A stretch of DNA of 5,127 bases from Comamonadaceae bacterium. GTDB lineage: Bacteria > Pseudomonadota > Gammaproteobacteria > Burkholderiales > Burkholderiaceae_C. Positions 1 through 4,935 of this stretch are shown here, one piece after another. The stretch spans positions 1-5,127 of the forward strand of contig JAJTBK010000089.1 of assembly GCA_021286965.1 (NCBI GenBank), read 5' to 3'. The number at the start of each line of letters is the position of its first letter. Within the stretch, counting starts at the first letter, position 1. Under the pieces are notes generated by a model. It was not told where the DNA came from. It worked only from the letters and a program-made list of their open reading frames with translations, and did not search any database. A program made the position numbers and the translations under genes.

Positions 1-1614
1 AATCCCGCCATCACGCCCCACGCGCTACAGACTTTTTCGCACAGCATCGACACCGTGTGGGCTGATCTGTTCTGGAACTACCGGGGGGACGACGACCTGA
101 TCGACGAGGAGTGCCTGCGCTATCTGCGCTTTCTGGCCGAAGTGCTGGCCTGGAAGCACGGCGTTCAGGTGGATCACCAATCGCCCCACGATGCGCGGGA
201 GCTGGTTCGCCTCACCCAGGCGCTGTTCAGCAAGCAATCCACCAACGCGGCCCCAGACTTCGACTGGATGGCACAGGCGCTCGACGTCTGGCTGGAAGAT
301 GCAGCCAGCGGGGAACGCAAGCCGCGCCCCACCCAGCAGCTTTTCGAGCAGCTATTCACCCGCACTGGCACCAGTGCCACTGCGCCGCTGCGCGTATTCA
401 ACTTCCGCGACTTTGACGAGCAGACGATGGGCGTGGACATGTTCCGCGCGTGCTGCCATCTGTACGGCACGCGGTCGTGGCGCTTGGCGCATACGCTGCT
501 GCTCTACGGCGTGTTGCAGGGCCTCCTGCGCAAAACGGCACCAGAAGACTTTCAGCACCGCCTGCGCCTGCTGCGTAACCTGATCGAAGCCTCGCACGAC
601 GATATTCGTGCAGGTGAGCGCAACAACATGCCCGAGCTGCTGGCGGACGTGGAAACGATCATGGCGGGCGGCCCGCTGGAGGACATCCAGGCCTTCAACC
701 AGATCCAGATCCACAACGAAGCCGCCAAGCGCAGCTTCCTGCAGGCACATCCCTCATTGCAAGCCATCCTGCACCGCCTGGAAGACCACGAACTGCTGCG
801 TGGCGGACTCACCGTGTTCGACCTGAACCCGACACAAAGCGCCAGCAGCTTTGAGCGCCGCGCCGCCCAATTCCCGCTTTTGTTTGCGCACCCGTACAGC
901 GACGTCGCTGGCGCGCTGCTGGCCCTGGGGCACGCTGGGCGCAGCGCCAAGCGCAACGCCGGATATCGGCTGGCGTACCTGGGTGCGCCCGAGAAATCCG
1001 AGCCCTGGGACAACCTGTTTCGCGCCCGCAGGGGCGAAGCCCCCCACCCCAGCAGCCCTGCATTGATGGCCCTGCTCGACAGACAAGACACACTTGCTGC
1101 GGTCATGCACGAATTCACCAGCAACCCGGCCACCCCCAAGGACTGGCGCTATTACATGGTGCAGTATCCCGTGATGCGTTCAGGCGACTCCGGCAGCCAC
1201 GTCATCGGCCCAGGTGAAGGCTACGCCATCGCCATGCTCAAGGGCGATTTCTGCGATAACCGCAGCTACCACTGCGACAGCTACCTGCTGGCCCTGGCCG
1301 AAACAGCGAACCTGGCTGCCCATCAGATTGGCAACGACAAATGGCCGCGCTGCTTCACCAGCGATGGCACAGGCAAACGCTACCTGGAGCTCAAGCGCAG
1401 CGGCATCAAGCTGGTGTGCGTAGAGGCCGGCTGGGAGTACAGCCACCTCCCCGAAGACGCCGCCCAGCGCCAGGCATTCGATGCCGTGGTGCAGGGCCTG
1501 CCCCGTTACCAAAACGCGTTGTACGCGGTACCGCAAAGCCATGGCCGCGATATCGAAGACCGTATCGAACTGGGTGCCCAGCTACTGCGGAGGCTGCTTG
1601 CCGCAGGGTTGTAA
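1..1614 (+). CDS. DUF262/GmrSD-like protein, C-terminal part (5' end outside window)
   Basis: The frame is open from the first base and ends at TAA 1612-1614, giving 537 residues. A GTG at 55 is not a credible start, because the family-like sequence (ITPHALQTF...SIDTVWADLFW) begins before it. The segment VWADLFWNYRG (residues 19-29), followed by IDEECLRYLRFLAEVL, resembles the helical part of DUF262 proteins, where a D-x-x-W-x-D-x-F-W motif and a 'hD-x-x-h-h-x-x-h-R-F' helix follow the ParB-like N-terminal domain. DUF262 is the GmrS part of GmrSD type IV restriction enzymes and occurs in several phage-defence proteins. Further on lie DWRYYMVQYPVMR (from residue 381) and NRSYHCDSYLLALAE (from residue 420), which I also associate with large DUF262 proteins. 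No DUF1524 HNH nuclease motif is recognisable here, so nuclease function is not shown. There is no signal peptide or membrane segment. It converges on tusA. The family call rests on motif memory; the biochemical role is unknown. Confidence 0.6.
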   Translation, partial: NPAITPHALQTFSHSIDTVWADLFWNYRGDDDLIDEECLRYLRFLAEVLAWKHGVQVDHQSPHDARELVRLTQALFSKQSTNAAPDFDWMAQALDVWLEDAASGERKPRPTQQLFEQLFTRTGTSATAPLRVFNFRDFDEQTMGVDMFRACCHLYGTRSWRLAHTLLLYGVLQGLLRKTAPEDFQHRLRLLRNLIEASHDDIRAGERNNMPELLADVETIMAGGPLEDIQAFNQIQIHNEAAKRSFLQAHPSLQAILHRLEDHELLRGGLTVFDLNPTQSASSFERRAAQFPLLFAHPYSDVAGALLALGHAGRSAKRNAGYRLAYLGAPEKSEPWDNLFRARRGEAPHPSSPALMALLDRQDTLAAVMHEFTSNPATPKDWRYYMVQYPVMRSGDSGSHVIGPGEGYAIAMLKGDFCDNRSYHCDSYLLALAETANLAAHQIGNDKWPRCFTSDGTGKRYLELKRSGIKLVCVEAGWEYSHLPEDAAQRQAFDAVVQGLPRYQNALYAVPQSHGRDIEDRIELGAQLLRRLLAAGL

Positions 1615-1635
1615 AGCCCGCTGCAATTCACCCCT

Positions 1636-1684
1636 AAAACAATAGCTGCCAGCGCTTGCTAGACAAGCGTTGGCAGCCAATTTC
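1636..1684. repeat. Palindromic intergenic repeat, copy A
   Basis: This stretch lies between two converging genes and shares its plan with 4811-4879: AAAA, then TAGCTG, GCGCTT, a short loop, CAAGCG and a closing arm, ending in a T-rich stretch. Aligned by eye, the core (AAAACAATAGCTG...GCGCTT...CAAGCG) matches copy B except at a few bases and in the outer stem. From memory, repeats of this kind (TAGCTGcyaGCGCTT...CAAGCGCTaGcAGC) are scattered between genes in Comamonadaceae genomes. It is most likely a REP-like, non-coding element. Confidence 0.6.
1645..1677. terminator. Bidirectional hairpin between converging genes
   Basis: The arms 1645-1658 (GCTGCCAGCGCTTG) and 1664-1677 (CAAGCGTTGGCAGC) pair over 14 bp around a 5-nt loop, with a single non-Watson-Crick position (G1652 opposite T1670, a G-U pair in plus-strand RNA). 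It sits 30 bp after the stop of the plus-strand gene and 17 bp after the stop of tusA. Read from the tusA side, the hairpin is followed by TATTGTTTTA, a modest U-rich tail; read from the other side it is followed by CCAATTTC. It probably terminates tusA and may also serve the plus-strand gene. It is the core of repeat copy A. Confidence 0.6.
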
Positions 1685-1694
1685 ACCTCTACCT

Positions 1695-1922
1695 TTAGCG
1701 CCGCCGCAGCACGTGCACGTATTCTTCGCCCACGGTCTGCTGCTCCACCAGCTCGTTGCCGGTTTGCTTGGCAAAGGCCTGGAAGTCGCGCAGCGAGCCG
1801 CTGTCGGTGGCCAGCACCTTGAGCAGCTGGCCGCTGGCCATGGCGGCCAGGGCTTTTTTGGCCTTGAGGATGGGCAGGGGGCAGTTCAGGCCCCGGGTGT
1901 CGATTTCTTGGTGGATGTCCAT
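1695..1922 (-). CDS. tusA: TusA-family sulfur carrier / sulfurtransferase
   Basis: This is a 75-residue protein of usual TusA/SirA-like size. After a short beta strand (IDTRGLNCPLPILKAKKAL) it carries the family signature R-G-L-x-C-P-x-P, with Cys14 in CPLP as the expected persulfide-carrying residue. The next part (SGQLLKVLATDSGSLRDFQAFAKQTGNEL) fits the beta-alpha-beta-alpha-beta fold, including the 'V-x-A-T-D-x-G-S-x-x-D' stretch, and the protein ends in a final strand (EYVHVLRRR). In E. coli TusA takes sulfur from IscS and passes it to TusBCD for tRNA 2-thiouridine; relatives feed molybdopterin synthesis or sulfur oxidation, so the partner here is open. The ATG lies 17 bp after the cysM stop, with a purine-rich AGAGAG upstream, suggesting co-transcription with cysM. 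Cytoplasmic. Assignment to TusA rather than another SirA-like paralogue is likely but not certain. Confidence 0.85.
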   Translation of the reverse strand: MDIHQEIDTRGLNCPLPILKAKKALAAMASGQLLKVLATDSGSLRDFQAFAKQTGNELVEQQTVGEEYVHVLRRR

Positions 1923-1939
1923 GGTCGCTCTCTGGCAAA

Positions 1940-2857
1940 TCAGGCCGGAAACACTCCGGTGGAAAGGTAGCGGTCGCCCCGGTCGCAGACGACGAAGGCA
2001 ATCGTCGCCCCCTGCTCGCGCGCCGCAATCTGCTGCGCCACCCAGCAGGCGCCGGCGGCTGAGATGCCGGCAAAAATTCCTTCTTCACAGGCCAGGCGGC
2101 GGCACATGTCCTCGGCATCGTCCTGGCTCACCAGCACCAGCTCATCGACCCGCGAGGGCTCGTAGATTTTGGGCTGATAAGCCTCGGGCCATTTGCGAAT
2201 GCCGGGAATGCGCGAGCCCTCGCTGGGCTGGGCGCCGATGATTTGCACCGCCGGGTTCTGCTCCTTCAAGAAGCGCGACACCCCGGTGATGGTGCCCGTC
2301 GTGCCCATGGCGCTGACGAAGTGCGTGATGCGCCCGCCCGTTTGTTGCCACAGCTCGGGGCCGGTGGTTTCGTAGTGGATGCGCGGGTTGTCCAGGTTGG
2401 CAAACTGGTCGAGCACCCGGCCCTTGCCCTGCGCCGCCATCTGCAGCGCCAGGTCGCGCGCGTACTCCATGCCACCGCTCTTGGGCGTGAGGATGAGCTC
2501 AGCGCCGTAGGCTTTCATGGTCTGGGCGCGCTCGATCGACAGGTCTTCGGGCATCACCAGCACCATGCGGTAACCCTTGACGGCTGCGGCCATGGCCAGG
2601 GCAATGCCGGTGTTGCCGGAGGTGGCCTCGATCAGCGTCTGGCCGGGGGCGATCTCGCCGCGCTCCTCGGCCCGGCGGATCATGGACAGCGCCGGTCGGT
2701 CCTTGACCGAGCCAGCCGGGTTGTTGCCTTCGAGCTTGGCCAGCACCACGTTGCCCCGCGCCCTGTGCTCCGCCGCGCCGATGCGCTGCAGGGCAACCAG
2801 CGGCGTGTGGCCGATTGCATCTTCGATGGTGGGGTACGGTGTCGGTTGGGCTGTCAT
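1940..2857 (-). CDS. cysM: Cysteine synthase B (O-acetylserine sulfhydrylase B)
   Basis: This is a 305-residue PLP-dependent fold-type II enzyme of usual CysM length. CysM makes cysteine from O-acetylserine and sulfide, and can use thiosulfate to give S-sulfocysteine. Visible motifs are NNPAGSVKDR with the PLP-binding lysine at residue 52, TSGNTG at 79-84 (substrate loop), GTTGT at 185-189 (PLP phosphate cup) and GIRKWPEAYQP at about 219-229, the 'GIRRWP-x-EY' stretch that marks CysM over CysK. The C-terminal PLP-pocket region reads GISAAGACW where many homologues have GISSG. I chose ATG 2857 because MTAQPTPYPTIEDAIGHTPLV matches family N-termini. In-frame GTG 2890 and ATG 2875 lie upstream, but the extra residues do not look like CysM. 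No strong ribosome binding site is visible before ATG 2857. It leads a likely cysM-tusA operon and is divergent from tRNA-Leu, whose promoter overlaps the start of this gene. Confidence 0.92.
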   Translation of the reverse strand: MTAQPTPYPTIEDAIGHTPLVALQRIGAAEHRARGNVVLAKLEGNNPAGSVKDRPALSMIRRAEERGEIAPGQTLIEATSGNTGIALAMAAAVKGYRMVLVMPEDLSIERAQTMKAYGAELILTPKSGGMEYARDLALQMAAQGKGRVLDQFANLDNPRIHYETTGPELWQQTGGRITHFVSAMGTTGTITGVSRFLKEQNPAVQIIGAQPSEGSRIPGIRKWPEAYQPKIYEPSRVDELVLVSQDDAEDMCRRLACEEGIFAGISAAGACWVAQQIAAREQGATIAFVVCDRGDRYLSTGVFPA

Positions 2858-2878
2858 ACGCCTGTACTGTGCCATAAT
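2851..2878 (+). promoter_or_regulatory. Candidate sigma70 promoter for tRNA-Leu
   Basis: A -35-like CTGTCA (2851-2856; 4 of 6 to TTGACA) is followed after 16 bp by a -10-like CATAAT (2873-2878; 5 of 6 to TATAAT). This places transcription start near 2885, about 15 nt before the mature tRNA 5' end, a usual leader length. The -35 box covers the ATG of cysM on the other strand. Assigned by eye. Confidence 0.45.
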
Positions 2879-2899
2879 TTGCAGCTTCACAAATTCCCT

Positions 2900-2984
2900 G
2901 CCCGGGTGGTGAAATTGGTAGACGCAGGGGACTCAAAATCCCCCGCCGCAAGGCGTGCCGGTTCGATTCCGGCCCCGGGCACCA
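2900..2984 (+). tRNA. tRNA-Leu, anticodon CAA
   Basis: This 85-nt gene folds by eye into a complete class II tRNA. The acceptor arms GCCCGGG (2900-2906) and CCCGGGC (2974-2980) pair over 7 bp. The D arm is GTG/CGC around AAATTGGTAGA. The anticodon stem GGGGA/TCCCC encloses loop CTCAAAA, with anticodon CAA at 2934-2936, reading UUG. A long variable arm CGCC-GCAA-GGCG identifies the leucine class, and the T arm GCCGG-TTCGATT-CCGGC is canonical. Discriminator A and CCA are encoded (2981-2984). It is a single-gene transcript with its own promoter and terminator. Confidence 0.97.
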
Positions 2985-2988
2985 GATC

Positions 2989-3033
2989 AAAGGCCGCACA
3001 GTTCCAAGAACTGTGCGGCCTTTTGTTTTTTTC
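2989..3033 (+). terminator. Rho-independent terminator of tRNA-Leu
   Basis: The arms 2989-3004 (AAAGGCCGCACAGTTC) and 3008-3023 (GAACTGTGCGGCCTTT) are perfectly complementary over 16 bp around a 3-nt loop (CAA). A T tract follows (TTTTGTTTTTTT through about 3032). It begins 5 nt after the encoded CCA, so it ends the tRNA transcript. Confidence 0.93.
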
Positions 3034-3094
3034 TGTGGCTTGGTGCACGACCGATCCGCCGACCGGCTTGCAGCGCCGCTGGGGCCACCGCTTT

Positions 3095-3129
3095 TCTTCC
3101 ACAGCGACTGTGGATAAAACCGTGGACAA
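3095..3129. promoter_or_regulatory. Cluster of DnaA-box-like 9-mers
   Basis: TGTGGATAA at 3109-3117 is a perfect DnaA box on the minus strand (TTATCCACA). CGTGGACAA at 3121-3129 (minus strand TTGTCCACG) and TCTTCCACA at 3095-3103 (plus strand) each match 7 of 9 positions. The three lie within 35 bp, followed by an AT-rich stretch at about 3137-3204. A DnaA binding or titration site is possible, but one exact 9-mer can occur by chance, and no replication gene is nearby. The rest of the 3034-3215 spacer shows no gene I can support. Confidence 0.35.
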
Positions 3130-3195
3130 GCCGTGCCCCGAACGTGCAATGCCGTGTTAACGCATTGATTCAACAAGCATTTTATTGCGCCGCTG

Positions 3196-3216
3196 AAAAA
3201 ATAAGCAGCACTGCTT
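3196..3216 (-). terminator. Candidate intrinsic terminator after the small winged-helix gene
   Basis: On the minus strand AAGCA and TGCTT (3216-3212 and 3207-3203) form a 5-bp stem around a 4-nt loop, then after one A come six T (complement of 3196-3201). The stem begins inside the stop codon of the gene at 3216-3434. The T tract is good but the stem is short, so this is a weak candidate. Confidence 0.4.
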
Positions 3217-3434
3217 CAATCGCTTTGCCGGCGGATGAGCTGGCGCCCGCTGTCGGTGATGGCCAGCCCGCCAGCGGCATTTTTTTGTACGTAGCCGCGT
3301 TCGAGCAGGCGGCCCGAGAGGTGTTCTTTTTGCGCGTGCGGCAGGTCAAGAACCTTGCCCATTTCGAGCTGCTTGAGGGCATTGAGCTCATCCACGGTGG
3401 GATCGAATTGCGGTGCGCGGTAATGGGCTTCCAT
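3216..3434 (-). CDS. Small winged-helix-like protein, function unknown
   Basis: This is a 72-residue protein that I cannot match to a named family. The start ATG 3434 is chosen because a strong Shine-Dalgarno GGGGAG (complement of 3442-3447) lies 7 nt upstream; an in-frame extension to 3596 is possible but reads as low-complexity, non-protein-like sequence. Residues about 13-50 look helical ([13 protein letters not shown], then [18 protein letters not shown]). They are followed by [20 protein letters not shown], which resembles the beta wing and closing helix of MarR/ArsR-type winged-helix proteins ('G-x-hxhT-x-x-G-R-x-h-h'). There is no effector domain, signal peptide or membrane segment. 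It is divergent from gcdH across a 160-bp shared upstream region, so a role in regulating gcdH or itself is conceivable but not shown. Confidence 0.72.
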   Translation of the reverse strand: MEAHYRAPQFDPTVDELNALKQLEMGKVLDLPHAQKEHLSGRLLERGYVQKNAAGGLAITDSGRQLIRRQSD

Positions 3435-3441
3435 GGTGCGA

Positions 3442-3447
3442 CTCCCC
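3442..3447 (-). promoter_or_regulatory. Ribosome binding site deciding the start at 3434
   Basis: The minus strand reads GGGGAG seven bases before ATG 3434. This is the best Shine-Dalgarno in the area and the main reason for preferring the 72-residue form over the longer frame. Confidence 0.65.
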
Positions 3448-3594
3448 AGTGTTGTGGTGGAACAAACGAAACGCCATGCCAGATTAGCCCCAGCGCGCAG
3501 GCCACGCAAGCGCACTAGCCCCCAAGGGTGCCCACGGCCACTCCACGCGCGCCCTGCCCTACCATGGGGGTTTTGCAGCCACATTGCCCTCCCC

Positions 3595-4791
3595 ATGCCG
3601 ACCTCTGCCTTTCACTGGGACGACCCCTTTCTCCTGGAGCAACAACTGAGCGCCGACGAGCGCGCCGTGCGCGCCGCCGCCGCTGCTTACTGCCAGGGCC
3701 AGCTGCTGCCACGCGTGCAGGACATGTTCCGCCACGAGGGCTGCGACCCGGGGATTTTTCGCGAAATGGGGCAGCTCGGCCTGCTCGGCCCGACGCTGCC
3801 GGCGCAGTACGGCGGCGCCGGGCTGAACTACGTCAGCTACGGCCTGATCGCGCGCGAGATCGAGCGCGTGGACTCGGGCTTTCGCTCCATGGCCAGCGTG
3901 CAAAGCTCGCTCGTGATGCTGCCGATCTACCTCTTTGGCAGCGAGGCGCAAAGGCAAAAATACCTGCCGGCGCTGGCCCGGGGCGAGGCCGTTGGCTGCT
4001 TTGGCCTGACCGAGCCCGACCATGGCTCCGACCCCGGCAGCATGGCGGCGCGCGCGCACGAAGTCGATGGCGGCTGGCGCCTGTCGGGCAGCAAAAATTG
4101 GATCACCAACAGCCCGATTGCCGACGTCTTCGTCGTCTGGGCCAAAGAGGTCAGCCGCAGCGGCCACCTCGGGCCGATTCGCGGCTTCATCCTCGACAAG
4201 GGCATGGCCGGGCTGTCGGCGCCGACGATTGCCGGCAAGGTCGGGCTGCGCGCCAGCATCACCGGCGAGATCGTGCTGCAGGACGTGTTCGTGCCCACCG
4301 AACAGGCCCTGCCGGAGGTGCGCGGGCTCAAGGGCCCGTTCACCTGCCTGGACAGCGCCCGTTTTGGCATCGCCTGGGGCGCCATGGGCGCAGCCGAATT
4401 TTGCTGGCACACGGCGCGCGACTACACCTTGGCGCGCCAGCAGTTCGGGCGCCCGCTGGCAGCCAACCAGCTGGTGCAGAAAAAGCTCGCTGACATGCAG
4501 ACCGAAATCGCCCTGGGCCTGCAGGCCGCGCTACGCTTTGGCCGCATGAAGGACGAGGGCCTGGCCGCGCCAGCGGGCACCTCCCTCATCAAGCGCAACA
4601 ACTGCGGCAAGGCGCTCGACATTGCCCGCCAGGCGCGTGACATGCTCGGCGGCAACGGCATCAGCGACAGCTTTGGCGTGGCGCGCCACCTGGTGAACCT
4701 GGAGGTGGTCAACACCTACGAAGGCACGCACGACGTGCACGCCCTCATCCTCGGGCGCGAGCAAACCGGCATTGCCGCCTTTGCCAATTAA
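3595..4791 (+). CDS. gcdH: Glutaryl-CoA dehydrogenase
   Basis: This 398-residue FAD-dependent acyl-CoA dehydrogenase oxidises and decarboxylates glutaryl-CoA to crotonyl-CoA in lysine, tryptophan and benzoate-type degradation, passing electrons to ETF. The N-terminal helical domain ends in IEREVDSG-like [20 protein letters not shown], with Glu90, Arg97 and Ser101 at the positions of the glutaryl-carboxylate-binding Glu87, Arg94 and Ser98 of human GCDH. The middle beta domain carries the flavin/substrate motif [16 protein letters not shown] (135-150) and [20 protein letters not shown]. The C-terminal domain has RQQFGRPL (282-288 region) and [16 protein letters not shown], with Glu376 as the catalytic base (human Glu370). 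Arg97 and this Glu context separate it from other acyl-CoA dehydrogenases. ATG 3595 is chosen because [18 protein letters not shown] fits family N-termini. The same frame is open back to 3433, but that part is not family-like. No clear Shine-Dalgarno precedes the ATG. Cytoplasmic, tetrameric in known members. Confidence 0.95.
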   Translation: MPTSAFHWDDPFLLEQQLSADERAVRAAAAAYCQGQLLPRVQDMFRHEGCDPGIFREMGQLGLLGPTLPAQYGGAGLNYVSYGLIAREIERVDSGFRSMASVQSSLVMLPIYLFGSEAQRQKYLPALARGEAVGCFGLTEPDHGSDPGSMAARAHEVDGGWRLSGSKNWITNSPIADVFVVWAKEVSRSGHLGPIRGFILDKGMAGLSAPTIAGKVGLRASITGEIVLQDVFVPTEQALPEVRGLKGPFTCLDSARFGIAWGAMGAAEFCWHTARDYTLARQQFGRPLAANQLVQKKLADMQTEIALGLQAALRFGRMKDEGLAAPAGTSLIKRNNCGKALDIARQARDMLGGNGISDSFGVARHLVNLEVVNTYEGTHDVHALILGREQTGIAAFAN

Positions 4792-4810
4792 CCCCCTATC
4801 CCACTGGATG

Positions 4811-4879
4811 TTTACTATCAAAATAGTAGCTGTTTGCGCTTATCCATCAAGCGCTAGAGCCTTGTTTGATTCAAAATAA
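4811..4879. repeat. Palindromic intergenic repeat, copy B
   Basis: The stretch lies 20 bp after the gcdH stop and resembles 1636-1684 (AAAATAGTAGCTG...GCGCTT...CAAGCGCTAGAGCC then a T-rich end). It holds two stems. TACTAT (4813-4818) pairs with ATAGTA (4823-4828) around CAAA, and GCGCTT (4836-4841) pairs with AAGCGC (4849-4854) around 7 nt. AT-rich TTTGATTCAAAAT follows. The hairpins may end gcdH transcription, but no clean T tract follows the main stem. It is probably the fuller version of the repeat. Confidence 0.6.
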
Positions 4880-4890
4880 ACGCTGTCAAC

Positions 4891-4909
4891 CGCGCCCCTG
4901 GCTGGCGCG
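4891..4909 (+). other. Small hairpin in the lipoprotein leader
   Basis: CGCGCC (4891-4896) pairs perfectly with GGCGCG (4904-4909) around a 7-nt loop, 26 nt before the start codon at 4936 and just upstream of its ribosome binding site. It could be a leader structure or simply a GC-rich chance hairpin. Confidence 0.3.
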
Positions 4910-4921
4910 TCAAGAACGGAG

Positions 4922-4929
4922 AAAGGAAG
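4922..4929 (+). promoter_or_regulatory. Ribosome binding site of the lipoprotein gene
   Basis: AAAGGAAG (with GGAG slightly upstream, at 4918-4921) lies about 8 nt before ATG 4936. This is a good Shine-Dalgarno at normal spacing and fixes the start. Confidence 0.75.
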
Positions 4930-4935
4930 CCCGTC

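Noticed and set aside
55..1614. GTG at 55 as the start of the first gene
   Set aside because: The frame is open to base 1 and the residues before the GTG fit the family pattern, so the gene begins outside the window.
1582..2118. Minus-strand frame overlapping tusA and the end of cysM
   Set aside because: It is out of frame with two clearly recognised genes and reads as Pro/Arg/Ala-rich shadow sequence.
2900..2984. tRNA-Leu as an integration site for a mobile element
   Set aside because: No integrase gene and no second copy of the tRNA 3' end is seen in the window, and the DUF262-like gene lies on the 5' side of the tRNA beyond cysM-tusA.
2243..3160. Long plus-strand open frame opposite cysM
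   Set aside because: It runs through cysM, the tRNA and its terminator, has no family-like sequence, and is a side effect of high GC.
2499..3176. Minus-strand frames across the tRNA-Leu gene that translate to CPGPESNRHALRRGILSPL-like or GAGIEPARLAAGDFESPAS-like peptides (also 2887-3129)
   Set aside because: These are the well-known false proteins read from the antisense strand of a tRNA-Leu gene. The tRNA folds completely, so no coding function is supported.
3433..3594. N-terminal extension of GcdH to ATG 3433
   Set aside because: The extra 54 residues are Arg/Pro-rich and unlike family N-termini, and they would overlap the start and ribosome binding site of the divergent gene.
3559..4410. 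Long minus-strand open frame opposite gcdH
   Set aside because: It lies antisense to a gene with all catalytic residues intact, and its translation shows no domain-like pattern.
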